From NCBI GenBank assembly GCA_030248295.1, contig JASANH010001061.1, positions 733,791 through 797,790 on the forward strand: a stretch of 64,000 nt of DNA, given 5' to 3'. The stretch comes from Mesodorylaimus sp. YZB2_4 (lineage: Eukaryota > Nematoda > Enoplea > Dorylaimida > Dorylaimidae). The translations under genes and the position numbers were made by a program. Under the pieces are notes generated by a model, which worked only from the letters and a program-made list of their open reading frames with translations, made no database searches and was not told the DNA's origin. Each line of letters begins with the position of its first letter. Position 1 is the first letter of the stretch. Below, piece by piece: positions 48,552 through 60,335 of the stretch.

Positions 48552-48737
48552 GAGTTGCGAGTAACTGAGCAATGGCACTAATTGTATTGTCTATGATAAA
48601 CCCCACTTACCTGTACTTTGCTTCGTACAGTTGCAGCGAGTGCTACGTTAGTAGCTGGTTAGTCTCACATGCCAAACATGCTTATGTATTACACGGGGGG
48701 GGGGGGGGTATGCAGGTCCTGCACGGTTATGGAAATC

Positions 48738-49822
48738 CAGGGTTCCCACCACCCTCTAAATCCTCTAAAACCTCCTCTGATTCCAATACCCTCCCCTAAA
48801 TCCTCTAATCCTCCTTAAATTTGGCGGGCCCTCCTCTAAAATTTGGCTTCTCTCTTATGAGCATGATCTCTGTGACAAAAATGCTGAAACAATAGTTCTG
48901 AATTGACGCCAGAGACCAGAGAGAAATCCGTTGCAAAGGAAAAAATAAGAAATAAACAAGGAGCGTTACCGATAGGTCAGGAAAACTTTTTTAGAATCAG
49001 GGTCTGGACTTTTGCCTTTTTTCGCATATGACTCTATTTTATCTGCTGATGGACGCTTTTCAGGCGTTCAGTTTTTTGAAATTTGTCTTTCCGATTTATC
49101 ATTTAGTATATACAGTATAAGCGGAAATTGGGCGCATTCAGGCGATACAGGCCCAAACATAGGTACCTAAGCCATGTCAGCATTCCTCTCGCCCCTAGAA
49201 TTGCTGTTGCTGTACCTATACATGCGATTGTAACACCTTCGGACAGTACCTTCAATCTAGCATGCTTTTGCCTCATGGTTAATGCAGGGTCTTGATGCCT
49301 AAACGTCGGCATCGGGATCGAGATCTCCTTTTAAGGAGCATGCGAAGAAACGACCTCGCCCGGAATCTCGCTTTGCCGGCTTCAAGGGATTAGGCAGGAT
49401 ATACTTTATAGTAGCCGCGGTGGCTCAGTTGGTAGGTTGGTTAGTGACCTCCCTTCTCAGCCAGTATCATCCTGGGACGCTGGTGCTGGCACAGGATGCG
49501 CCCTCGTGTGGACGTGCTCCTAGTGGAGAATCAGGACTGCTGGCCTGGGCAAAACGGGTTGGAAGCCAGTGGGGAACTGGGCCCTACCCACAAAAATTAA
49601 AAAAGGATATACTTTGTGCGGCCTAGTAATAACTTTTCCATTGCGTTGATTTTGTGTTAGGATGATATGTAGCCTGCAGCGGTAGAGCATTAAGACTTCA
49701 TGCCAGAAAATGTACCTTTGTGACCGGTTAGGCAAAAAGTATGCTCAAAATCTCCTTTAAATCTAGAAGAATTCTGCTCTAAATCCTCTAAAACCTTCTT
49801 TGTCAAGCTAGTGGGAACCCTG
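48738..49822. mobile_element. Element with CAGGGTTCCCAC termini and CCTCTAAA words
   Basis: Perfect 12 bp inverted termini CAGGGTTCCCAC (48738-48749) and GTGGGAACCCTG (49811-49822) are flanked by AAATC on both sides (48733-48737 and 49823-49827), a possible 5 bp target duplication. CCTCTAAATCCTCTAAAACC occurs near both ends in the same orientation. hAT elements often start CAGGG, but their duplications are normally 8 bp. Confidence 0.8.
49418..49605 (+). repeat. tRNA-derived SINE-like repeat, second type
   Basis: GCCGCGGTGGCTCAGTTGGT is a good A box-like head, followed by CCTCCCTTCTCAGCCAGTAT and a CTGGGCCCTACCCACAAAAA tail. It is unlike the CTAGCGGGTTA family. It sits inside the 48738-49822 element. 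Confidence 0.65.
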
Positions 49823-50389
49823 AAATCGTACCCTACCCGTACCCGTAATTTTTCAAAAAATTTCCTCATACCCATACCCGGTTTTTCGATGAATGTTCGA
49901 ATGGAGTACAAAAACAAAATCCATGAAAATGATTCCAGAAAACCAGAGTTTTCAACGAAACTCGATCACTTCCATAAAAGACTTTCTTGAAGCAGTAATC
50001 TGAGCCAAATGCTTTAGCGCTAAAAGCCTAAATAATGTCTATTTTTAGTAGTGTATTGGTTTTTTTGTTCCTCTGGAAAAAACATCGCAATCTAAACTTC
50101 AGTGCCTGAAGCTGACAACAAGACAATCTAAAACCCTGAATGAAACTGCATCCATGTTGGAGAGAGTGATGACTTTGAACTTGATAAGGAGTACCTTTCA
50201 AAATGTTTAGCCAAAAGCATTTTTTAACAGTTATGGCTGACCTATGACCCAAAGGTGACCAATGCACTCAGTCTACCAAAAAATGAGCAGCTGTTCTATG
50301 ATACCTAGATTCCTGACACTGCTACCTACATAGCGTGTTACTTTTGTGCAGTGTAGCTTGTATGCAGAGATAATCAACAAGGTTACATG

Positions 50390-51100
50390 ACAAAGACCGC
50401 GTCCAAAAGACCGCGGCGAGATAAGACCGCCTGACAAATTGACCGCTGGTCATAATACCGCGTTTGAAAAAGACCGAACCCAAAATTACCGAAAATAAAC
50501 AAAGAAGGCAGATAGATAGGGTATTGATGCTGCTAGTTTTCCGATTTAATTGTGAAATGCCTGTGACTGTTATCGAGAGCCAGAAAGACTGCGATTTGCT
50601 CCTTCGTCACGGATAGCTTAATGATTTGTCAAGAAGAAGGGAAAGAGGGAAAGATTTTCAGGAAATGCATTGTTTATAAGAAGGCGAGGTGTCCTGCTCG
50701 GATGCAGAGGGCTAACGACGCAGTCACAAAGGAGTCATCATTCGCACACAGCTCCTGATACAGCGAAAACATGAAAAAATGCAGATGCTGAAACAGCCAA
50801 ATCCGCGGTCGCTGGTGGAACAATTCATTCCTTATGAGTAGCAGCTGACTGAACCTGGCCAGGCGCTAATGCTGTCTGGTCCCCAGGCAAAGGCTGGTAT
50901 AAGGCTGGCTGAAGCCTGATATTAGCCTAAAGCTTAAGTCTTAAACCAGACTAAGCCTAAGCCAAGCTATGTTGGGGACCAAACAGCAATAGTGCCAGCT
51001 AGGGCGCTAGTCTCATGTGACAGTGTGACATATGTGACAAAGTATGAAACCGCGGTCATTTGTCGCGTGGTCTTTTGTTGGCGGTCTTTTGTCGTGCGTC
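50390..51100. mobile_element. Foldback element with iterated AAAGACCGC words
   Basis: Left cluster 50390-50500: CAAAGACCGCG, CAAAAGACCGCGG, TAAGACCGCC, TTGACCGCTG, AAAGACCG. Right cluster 51048-51096 is the inverted form: CCGCGGTCATTTGTCGCG, TGGTCTTTTGTTGGCGGTC, TTTTGTCG. A smaller MITE (50862-50996) is nested inside. Confidence 0.8.
50862..50996. mobile_element. 135 bp MITE with AGCCTAA / GGCT words
   Basis: GCTGTCTGGTCCCCA at 50871-50885 is inverted as TGGGGACCAAACAGC at 50973-50987, and the match extends outward to GGCGCTA/TAGTGCC. The interior repeats AAGGCTGG, GAAGCCTGA, TTAGCCTAA and CTAAGCCTAAGCC. Confidence 0.75.
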
Positions 51101-51128
51101 GCATCAACAACTACTGTACCTACTGTAC

Positions 51129-51275
51129 CTACTATAGCATATATATATACTGTATATATACTGTACTATATATATATATATATATACATCTCATACATCA
51201 TATACATCATATATACATCATATATATATCTATATATATATATACTGTATATATAGCATATACTGTGTGCGGGAG
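51129..51275. repeat. TA / ATAC microsatellite
   Basis: Dominated by TATATA with ATACTGTA and ATACATCA interruptions. The apparent open frames here are low complexity. Confidence 0.9.
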
Positions 51276-52225
51276 CCAGTTTCTCAATTAGATGAGACTT
51301 GTCTGATGCTGAGTCGCAGGACATGCATACAAAAAACTACTGAATAAAAGCGACACTGCTGTTATTATAAGGAAGCGGGGTCGTGGGCTAGCGGGTTAAG
51401 CGGACAAGTTCGCCCGTCCAAGTCGACAACAAATCAACAAGCCTGCACAAAATTTTGGGAGTGAGCTATGTTTTCCTCGGCCAATGATCGAGCAAACTTT
51501 TTCTCAAACCGGCTCAAGCTCAACAATGCACGTTTTGCTGTTCCCGAGAAACGATGTAAGAAGACAGGTCTGGAGCAATAACCACTAAAGCTGCAGACAA
51601 AATGTTTAGTTTTCCTGAAAACTGTTCCGAGTAAGGTATGCCAATCTCTTCGCATCCTATACTTCAAGCTCTCCGCAGAAGAAACTTTCACTATTTCTGT
51701 ATTTTAATTTCAGCCCTCCCCTGGTCGAACTGCTAGTAACATCAAGTAGCTACTGTACGATACCTGTGCTAGAAGATAATTCTCGCGGTTCTACGAAACT
51801 ACACTAGTTTAGGTTACAAACGAGGTCTATATAGTTCTGGGAAGGTTTTTTCGACGCCATTCGGGCACCGTTCGACGGAATTTGATGAAATTTGACCCCA
51901 GCATGCCGGACATGGTACCCGAGAAGCCAACGATGGGATTTCGCGATATTTCGATCGGTTCGGGAGACAACAGTCGAAAACGACTTCTAGAGTGTGCACC
52001 CCGCACTGTAGAATATGAGTCCGCAAGTCGGACCAGGGAAGGGTTAGCATGGCGCGTCTATGTGGCTGAGCTAAACAGGCAACCTGCCGTGCCTGCTGAT
52101 ATTTTATACCTATACGATCTGTTGCGAAAAGAAGCAAATTGTGTAAAGCTACGAGTCGAACTCGGCGGCTATCTTCTGGAGTATAACAGCAGCATCGTCC
52201 AGACAGTCGCGACACCACTTCAGCA

Positions 52226-55200
52226 ATGTCTTCCAAGAAAACGAGCAGCCTGCGCCCTTCGTCGAGCAAGAAAAGCTTCTTTAGCCGATTCAGTTTCTTC
52301 AACAAATCTAAAACTCGAAAACCATCGCAAAAAAAGTCGATGCTCGGAAATCCGATTCTCCACGCCTTGGGCCCATGCAAATGCGCCAACAAGGCGGCGA
52401 TCGCGATCGGCGATTTGGCGATTCAATTGTACGGCCAAATTGCCAAGCCCGAAGAAAACAGCGTGTTCTCGCCGGTCTCGATCGCCCTGGCCTTGTCGTT
52501 GGTGGAAGCGGGGGCCAGTGGCCAAACCAGGGACGAAATCCAAGTCCTGCTCAATCCGGCCGGCCCCACCAAATCCGACTCGACCCACGCCTACCAAGCC
52601 TTGCAAGGACAACTGCAAATTCGGAGCAAAAATTCAAATTTGTACATCGCCAACGGCCTGTTCTACTCGGACGACCTGGTATTGCGAAAAGAATATGAGC
52701 AGAAAATGCGGAAACTCGAAGACGCGCTCATTGAACGCCAATCATTTGGGAAGAACCCTGATGGGGCTCGTCGTCATATAAATGCATGGATATCGAAGAA
52801 AACTGCTGGAAAATTGACCGATATTCTTGAGAAAGACAGCATATCGATTGAGACGAGTGCGGTTATAGCCAATGCAGTTCACGTGAAGGCGACTTGGAAG
52901 AACACGTTCGGCGACTCCACGCCCATGCCATTTTACTGCTTCGGAAAGACTGAAATGGCTCAAAATGTAAGAGAATGTTTTGAATGTTTTCTTCGAGAGC
53001 GCGTATTTCTTTAGTCTACCATGGCTAACGCGAGGGGGCACACGACGCGTCCGTGACTGTTTGCCACTGCAACGAAACTGTGTGCTGGGACGCAGACCAT
53101 TGAAAGTGAACGCGCGTTTGACAATCAATATCTACTGTAAGTACATACACCCCAGGCCACCGTTTGCTCTTTCGTGTGCAGGGTGGCTGGATGGATAAAA
53201 CTGGGGTATGATAGACGCAAGATTTGAAAGAAATTTCTATGTGACGGACACGCTACGGCAAAACAAAAAAGGCACGCCGACGCAGGGAAGAACTGAGTAA
53301 ATGCGGGGCTGAAATGGGTACAGCAGATGAAAATGCAAGTCGGCTACTTTCTTGTGTAACATTCACTGCCATGGGAGCCTCAGCTGTCATGAAACTCGTG
53401 TAGTAAGAGTATGGGCTTCTTATTTACCCATTACATGCTTTACCAACACGTAATTTGTAATATGCTTATGAATCGGGAATGCGCAAGGGCAGAACAAAAG
53501 TATTTTACAATTTTAAACGTTTTATAGGATAGAATGCCCAACTTTGGGTTTTGCCTAGTTTCAAAGATAGCCATTGTTCCACATTCTGCGTTTCCTGGTC
53601 ACTCAGGCAACTCCCGTAATCAACAGTCTCTGCAAAATCATCATTTCGGCCTTTGCTTGGCGCTGGCCAGGTACTACGAAATGACCGATTTCGGCCTTTG
53701 CCGCCAACAGATACCATTCTGTTACGGGTGGCTTTCCGAGTTCCGCAACACCATTCTTCCACACGTTTACTTGACAGCGGCCTCTTTGCAACCGGCATCT
53801 CCATTAATTACGGCCAGCTAACCTACCAAAAAAGCCTAACTTCTTTATCCGCCAAAATCTAAAATAACCATGAGCAAGCTACTAGAAATTAAATTACTTT
53901 GATTGAAAAACAAAAAACTTCTCCAAAACTTGTTTCTCGAAATTTCCAAACGGAATTCTCTGATCTTGGATGGAAAGAAAGGAAAATTTCAAGCCTGGTT
54001 TCAAGCCTGGATCAAGACTGGCGCACTTTTCCAGACGCACACTTCTTCTAGTCTCCGCCTTCTAGAGGTTTTAAAGTAAGAATGACGCTCAGGTACCATG
54101 GTAGCTCCGCCCACCGCTACTATGGGAATTCGAATTCGAGCGCGTAAACCAGCCAACTTTGACCGCTGGTCACAGCTGACCACGTGGCCATTGGCAGCTA
54201 AAATTTTGGCAAACTGTTTCTATGGTCATTTGTGATTTTTTTCTTCGGTTTTTGACCCGATATTGATGGGGACAGTCAAAGTCAAATAGGTTCCCTCGTT
54301 AGTATGAACTCGTCACTAGCGTCACAGCCCCTCCAAAAACTCAACCTACCGAAGAATCGTCTATGACTAGCTGACTACTCTCTGAGTGCCAACTTCCGAA
54401 TGACAAAAACTTCAACCTACTAACTACAACACGATGGCACGGATAGCACCCTCAGTGCATTTATCTACTCATCGCAATTCTGTCTGTCTCATGCTGACAA
54501 TGAGTCTGCGACCTGCGACCCCGCACAACGGTTTTGCTGCGATCGAAAACAGTCGACGCGTCGCGAGTTGCCTCCTGCCCTAGCCATGGTAGACTGTAGA
54601 AATACGCTGAAGGCTGGAAGAGTCTCTGCAGGTGCCGTTTATGGCTCACACCAGGGACTATGGTTACGTGGCCAGGGACAAGTTCGAGGTGGTCGAGCTG
54701 CCGTACGAGAATGTGCCCCTGCGCATGCTCGTCATTCTGCCCAGGCAACGCGATGAAATCCGAGCTGTCGAAAACTCGCTAACGGGCGAAACGCTGATTC
54801 GCCTGATTGGTTCCACTGAAAGTCGTGAAGTGGCTTTGAAATTGCCTGAATTCGCACTAAATCAATCGGTGGATTTGAAAAAAGCTTTGGAAAATTTGAA
54901 CGCTCAGCAAATGTTTATGAAAGGTGTAGCGGATTTCAGTCGCATGGCGGATTTTCTTCAGTCAGGAATTGCCGGGCTGTATGTTTCAAAAGCAATGCAT
55001 ACAGCTTACACGTTGGTGAGGTTGGGACTCTGAATGTTGAGGAACAGGCAAAGAAAATTCTGTTTCAGGTTGACGAAAAAGGAACTGAGGCAGCTGCTGT
55101 GACTATATTCGAGTGCAACCCAGCTTATTGTGCCATGATAAAACCTCCCCCGATCCCCTTCGTCGCCGATCATCCATTCATTTATGCCATCGTGCACAAA

Positions 55201-55251
55201 CCCACTTCAGCCATTGTTTTCATGGGAAAAGTGAATTTTATAAAGCCGTAA
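52226..55251 (+). CDS. Serpin (serine/cysteine protease inhibitor family)
   Basis: Three exons: 52226-52966, 54632-55015, 55069-55251; 435 residues in phase. Seen: the serpin core ENSVFSPVSIALALSLVEAG, ASGQTRDEIQVLL, SNLYIANGLFY, INAWISKKTAGKLTDIL, ANAVHVKATWKNTF, KFEVVELPYENVPLRMLVIL, the inhibitory hinge VDEKGTEAAAVT, a reactive loop (IFECNPAYCAMIKPPPIP) with two Cys, and the C-terminal PFVADHPFIYAIVHK ... AIVFMGKV. The hinge is of inhibitory type. The loop is about six residues longer than in alpha-1-antitrypsin, so P1 cannot be fixed. There is no signal peptide; the first 38 residues are Ser/Lys/Arg-rich, which suggests an intracellular (clade B-like) protein or a mis-assigned start. A CACTTCAG acceptor-like site ends 2 bases before the ATG. 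The 1.7 kb first intron shows no recognisable gene. A decayed copy of exons 2-3 lies 18 kb upstream and an inverted piece of exon 1 lies 3 kb downstream. Confidence 0.93.
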
Positions 55252-55894
55252 ATTCGAATGTGAATTTTTAGTGTTGTGTTGCTCATAGTTTGCTTTTAGA
55301 ACTGCAATTGACTTTGTTATGGTTGCACCTCCAATCTCACGATCAGCCAATCAGACGCCAGGGTCGCCCACGCCTGACGGGTCTTCTGGACGAGAAGACG
55401 GGAAAGTTAGTCGCAGCTCCTGCTCTATACCCGCGCTTTAATTATACATCAGCCTCGATGCAAATTTTTCAGTTCAGTTGTGCTGTGAAGAATATCAGAA
55501 ATTGCAATATGGATACAATTTTAAGATAAAGATATCAATATCCTTATCCATATCTCCGAAAGGATATCATTAAATATCAATAATAGTATTAATATCGTAA
55601 ACTAAAAAAACCAAGAAATCTTTGAAAAAAAATCGCCGATTTTTCTCTTCGACGATTAAAAATTGTTATAACACTGCCTGTCGATCACTTGGCGTGGCCA
55701 CTTGGGCAAATATTCTTGCACCTACTGTACATACAGCATGCAAGCGATTCCAGCTGCCTACATTACCTCCAGCCACTATGCAGGCGGCGTAAAATTTCAA
55801 CTTTGACAATTGGCATGCTGCGGAAGATGTGGGAAATTTATAGTGGGTGAAAAATGCGCTCAAGAGAAGGGAGGGGAAGTTGACAGCTTGTGGA

Positions 55895-56295
55895 TAGTGC
55901 TCGTCCGAGGCCTCGAACTCGACCTTGACCTCTAGGAAAAACGGCCGAGGCTTGAGGTTCACAAGCAAGATGCAATCAATAAGTTGTTTCCCAGTTTGAA
56001 GACTGGACGACAAGTGTGCCTGTGCCTCGCACGCAAAAATTTGCGCAATTTTGCTGCTAGCTTAATTAAATTACTGTGTAGGACTGCTTCGTCCATATCC
56101 CTTGCCTTTTTATGCCAGTGGGTGAGTTGTCTCTTACAGTCAGAAAAAAAGGAAATTCACACATGCAGGAAGCATTACAAATTTAAGTTTGGGACTGTTG
56201 GCAAAAACCTCGAGCCTCGAGCCTCGACCCAACCTCGACTGCCAACCCCGACCTCGACCTCGACCTCGAAAAAAGTAATCCTCGGCCGAACACTA
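55895..56295. mobile_element. hAT-like MITE with iterated CTCGACC words and 8 bp target duplication
   Basis: Inverted termini TAGTGCTCGTCCGAGG (from 55895) and CCTCGGCCGAACACTA (to 56295). The flanks are identical 8-mers: CTTGTGGA at 55887-55894 and 56296-56303. Inside each end the word CTCGACC or CCTCGAG is repeated (CCTCGAACTCGACCTTGACC on the left; AACCTCGACTGCC and GACCTCGACCTCGACCTCG on the right). An 8 bp duplication with TAGTG/CAGTG-type ends is typical of the hAT superfamily. Confidence 0.85.
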
Positions 56296-56539
56296 CTTGT
56301 GGACGTCTTTCGCTTTTATGCTTCCCTGAGTGACCTTAGGAGGCTTAGGTAGCGTGTTGTTAGCAGGCGTAGGCCAGTGACACTGGTTGCTCATACCTGT
56401 GCCCTCTTTGGATGCTGTCGAAAGCTTGGTACAACCGTGCATTGACTTAATCTTCGGAAATGGTGGACTCTGCAGGTCTGCGTTTCAATATTTCAAAATC
56501 CCAAGCAATCAACTTTCGCTATGGTAGTGGAAACATGCA

Positions 56540-57150
56540 GCGTACTCCAAAGTTATTTGTATGAGGGCAAGATTTGAACTTTTACTCTTAGGTAAAGTAG
56601 ACCTGGTAACCTTTTCGAGCGATATGAAATTTACTGAACACGTTTCTGATGCTGTTCGCGAATGTAACATTATGATTGGCGCCCTGAGACGTAGATTGAG
56701 TAGGCATGTTTCTAATTCTGTCCTTGGCACTGTATATACGTCGTGTATTCGTTAAGTTTCACAATATGGAGCAGTAGCTTGGGTGGGATCCCATTTAAAA
56801 AGGTGATATCGAGGAGTTAGAACTGCAAATTTTCATGCGCTTAGGCTTTTTTTGAATGATTTTACGAGCACATGCGATGTTGCGCTAAATCACGCGGGTA
56901 GAGCTCTCTTTTTGATAGGCGTAAGCACCAGAAACTGTGCCAATTTCACATAAGTATCATCACGGAATGCATGATTTTTGTAACTGGCGATTTATTCATA
57001 GATCTGATTTTAGAACTAGTGACAGACTTTGCCAGCAGCATCATCTTATTTTACCGAGGCATTTTTTCGAGTCGTACAGACAAAGTTGTATTTTCTCAGC
57101 CACTTCCTTAAGGAATGATCTTTCGTCTGATGTAGCTTTATAGTCACTAA
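56540..57150 (+). mobile_element. Decayed non-LTR retrotransposon, reverse transcriptase C-terminal part
   Basis: The frame from 56561 reads DLVTFSSDMKFTEHVSDAVR and then IGALRRRLSRHVSNSVLG, and after a stop continues QYGAVAWVGSHLKR. This matches the LG-x-D-x-x-x-F-x-x-HV ... LRR ... YGAxxW layout found after the catalytic domain in jockey/CR1-like reverse transcriptases. Further downstream, in other frames, QSCIFSATSLRNDLSSDV resembles the usual last motif. Several stops and shifts show it is dead. Confidence 0.7.
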
Positions 57151-57307
57151 CTCGTTTTCAACATGCCGTGTCTGCTGCTTTGAAGTTCGGTGACTTGTGA
57201 GTTTTATCTGCACGTATTGGTTTAGTGTTTGTGTCTCTTACCTCTAGACTGCGCATTCGCGTTTAGGTACGAGTAAACTACTGTATGAGTATGAGTATGA
57301 GTGTTGG

Positions 57308-57420
57308 CACCAGGCTCGTGGTCTGGTGGGTTAGGCCTGCCTCTGACGGGTCGCAGCCTAGGTAAGCGTTTGTGTCTAGTGCCCTTCACCCTCGAGTGAG
57401 CATAAGAGTTTGGTGATGCC
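57308..57420 (+). repeat. tRNA-derived SINE-like repeat
   Basis: GGCTCGTGGTCTGGTGGGTT head, missing a clear B box, then CCCTTCACCCTCGAGTGAGC and ATAAGAGTTTGGTGATG, as in 63355-63560. Confidence 0.65.
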
Positions 57421-57769
57421 AGGCATCTGTAACGTACGAGGCAGATAGCATTCGCCGGAGGGACGACCTGCAGGAACTTGCATATTACCTCTAAAAAAAT
57501 CTGTTATGACAGACTCGAAACTTTTAGACCAGCCAATGCACACAGTGGAACTAGGGCTTAGGATGGCTGGTCTACTCGGCCGCTACTAAGCGCAACCGCA
57601 GTTTAGGAAAAATATCTGAGCAGAAGCTGCTTTCTCTGCATGAATAGCAACAGGACGACTGATCCTGGCAACGAGCAGAGGATCATGCATTCTTGTGCTT
57701 GTGGTCCACATAGTGGGCTGGGGGTGTCTAACTCTCGGGCTACGTGTACGTAGTAGCGCTTGCTCTTAT

Positions 57770-57880
57770 TGTTACTGGGGAGTGTTCGACTCGCGGCGAA
57801 GGTAAATCATTTTGTGTCATGTGTCCCTTCATCCTCGAGCGGTTTATTACTGATATGATAAACCATGAGCATGAACATAA
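57770..57880 (+). repeat. tRNA-derived SINE-like repeat, 5' truncated
   Basis: Starts near the B box (GAGTGTTCGACTCGCGGCGA), then GTGTCCCTTCATCCTCGAGC and ATAAACCATGAGCATGAAC. Same order as 63400-63505. Confidence 0.65.
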
Positions 57881-58064
57881 AGTAGGAAAGAAGGGGGAGA
57901 TTATCCAGTGTCCCTTGAGGCTTAGGCAAGTAACGATAAGCCATATCACTCAACTCGCAGCGCTACAGCTTTGGCGTATTTTGGTTGCTCACTTGAAACA
58001 GCACAGCTGCCTTTGGGGAGCCTGTCTGAAGAGCAGCAGTACACAGAATACAGGCTTTGTGGCT

Positions 58065-58320
58065 TTGACTTTTTTGGCGATGGTTCTCGAGTTTTAGATT
58101 TGTTAAAGAAACTGAATCGGCTAAAAAAGTTGCTCGACTGAGGGCGCAGGCTGTTCGTTGTCTTGGAAGACGTTGCTTGAATGGGATGTGGCGACAGTCT
58201 GGACGAGGCCGCTGTGATACTGTCTCCAGAATGATCATTGTCTGTCCGTTGATTTCGACTCGTAGCTTTACAATATTTGCTTCTTTACGCGTCAGATCGT
58301 AATCGGCAGGCACGGTAGTT
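58065..58320 (-). pseudogene. Inverted fragment of serpin 5' UTR and exon 1
   Basis: On the minus strand this matches 52100-52345 of the serpin: GTAAAGCTACGAGTCGAA, the AACGTCTTCCAAGACAACGA start region, CAGCCTGCGCCCT, GCCGATTCAGTTTCTTTAAC and AAATCTAAAACTCGA. In place of the serpin ATGTCTTCC it has ACGTCTTCC, and it stops after about the first 35 codons. It is non-coding. Confidence 0.8.
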
Positions 58321-58759
58321 GAATGCTTTGTTAAGCCCAGCCACACATACGCGCAGGCTTCTTTGCTCATCCATAACTCGACAGCGATCAACAAAAATGA
58401 ACAAAATTCTGGAAGTGAGCTATGTTCACCATGGCCAATGATCGTGCAAAATCTCCCTCAAATCATCTTGCAGGTACTAGCAAGAAACACCAAATCGCTG
58501 CCATGTCATGCTTTGTTGTGAGACACGAACTGATCCTTTAAACACGACAACTCAACAGTGAGTCGAAGCTTGTTTGGGCAACCTTCGCCGAACCTTCAGC
58601 TGCCATTTTGATAATTTGTCAAGGCTTTGTGGAATTCAATTTTACTACAAGCCCTTCCTGCCTTATAGTCGTCAACGCGGCCCAAGAGATTATGGCATCG
58701 CAAAGAAAAGACTGACAAGTGAGTTCTGTGGTCCCAATAGCGTTGATACAGTTTTGGAA

Positions 58760-60072
58760 AAAAGATTCAGTTTCAGTTTCAGTTTCAGTTAAGTTAACTG
58801 AATCTCTGAATAGATTTAGTTTCACTTACAGTTAACTGGATCACAAAAGATTCAGTTAACTGAATTTAACTGAATGATTCAGTTTTTCCTTAAAAAGCAT
58901 TTCGCACCTACAGTAGATGTGAACACTTGACGAGAACAATCTCCACTTTTCTGTATTCAAATAACTATTCTTCCGCATTTAAGACTTTGAACAGCTCACA
59001 AGGCGCAGTAAAGACCAAAGTTAACACCAGAGGGTCCTTTAAGAGCACAGCGATGCACGACCATGTCTCGACAGTCCACCCACCAACAAATCTGCACACT
59101 GACCAGGTACCTGAACCCAGTAACCGTTCTAATTCTTATGCCATAGCTCATGATTGTAATTTCTTCTGGTCCAAAAAAAGCTCTGCGCAAAATATTTAGC
59201 TCGTCAGGCCAACTACTCAGCAGAGGTCAGCTTCCGAAGTTGTGCAAGTTTTTGGAAACATTCTCGCTTCGTCGGGTCTTTAGTGCAAAAAATTCAGAAC
59301 CAGAAGGTTGGAAGACGGAACCAAAGCCTGAACAGCGGGTTCAGAAGAACCCTGCGAGTGTTTCTCAACTTTCTGTCGCCTTCTTCACAAGAATTTGAAA
59401 AACCCGCAAGATTTTAGGAGCTGACCAGCTGGCCATAAGGGCCAAATATTTTCAGTAGAGCTTTCTTCCACACCAGGAACTTGTTTATTATTATATAAGC
59501 ATGTCAAGTTCAACTTATTGGCTGGCAAAGCTTTCTAAGATCAAGAAGATGGAACTTTAAAATGTTTGTAATAAAATGATTGAAATTGAGGAAAGCTTTT
59601 GTCATATGCTGTAAGTACTTTTATTTTATGATACTGTACTGACTGCTTTTTAACATGGACCTCGCCTAGCTTATAGCTCTGTCACTCGGCGCTAGCCTGC
59701 AGGAAATGATGAAGCACTACAATATTCGTGAAGATTTTGCAACTTCTCTCCACATTTATACCAAAATTCGAATGGATCGATTTCTTTTACGATAACTAGC
59801 GTATTAAGGATAACAAAATACACATCCAACTCGCGATTAAGATGATTCGAACCAGCAATTCGTCAAGCTGCGTTCCGTTCCTCTTTGAGATCTGCGCGAA
59901 CATCCGCAAACAGATTACTAATTTTCGAAAGAGTAGTAACTCGAAAACAAAAGATTCAGTTACAACTAAATTTAGTTTTGGCGAGGAGATTCAGTTTCAG
60001 TTTCAGTTACAGTTAACTGAATTAAAAAGATTCAGTCAACTGATAGAATCAGTTTCAGTTTCAGTTAAGTGT
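58760..60072. repeat. Two clusters of iterated TTCAGTT / AACTGAA words
   Basis: 58760-58885 and 59945-60072 are both built from GATTCAGTTTCAGTTTCAGT, AGTTAACTGAA and ATTCAGTTAACTGAATT pieces. The word is half-palindromic, so each cluster can fold on itself and with the other. About 1.1 kb of unrelated sequence lies between them. They may be the two ends of one element, but no clean terminus was found. Confidence 0.6.
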
Positions 60073-60335
60073 AACAACGCCAAGTCCGAGGTAGTGTAAC
60101 CAAGCCTGGCAGGCGTGCGAGGGAGGCAAAACCCCCTGCCTATCAACAGTCACATTTAGTTGCCTGTTTAGCCCAGCCACTCTGGAACTTATGCGCAGTA
60201 GGCTACAGTGACAGAGCATTACGTGCAAACCTTCTTTGTATGAAATTTGCGTCAGCTCAGTAGAACCAGACGACTAATTTCTTCCATCAGTGCTGAATTC
60301 CTAGCCCAAATGTGGGTGCGAAAAAGTACTATTAT

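Larger units (their letters stand above)
48552..52225. other. Repeat-rich region between XAB2 and the serpin
   Basis: Holds a G run (48698-48709), the CCTCTAAA foldback element (48738-49822) with a SINE-like repeat inside it (49418-49605), the GACCGC element (50390-51100) with a nested MITE (50862-50996), a TA/TAC microsatellite (51129-51275), and a SINE-like head near 51370-51410. The serpin promoter and 5' UTR should be in 51800-52225. The open frame 51882-52781 here is judged non-coding. Confidence 0.6.

Noticed and set aside
51882..52781. 299-codon open frame overlapping serpin exon 1
   Set aside because: It runs in a different frame from the clear serpin exon. Its similarity to the frame at 57963-58394 is explained by the inverted DNA duplicate.
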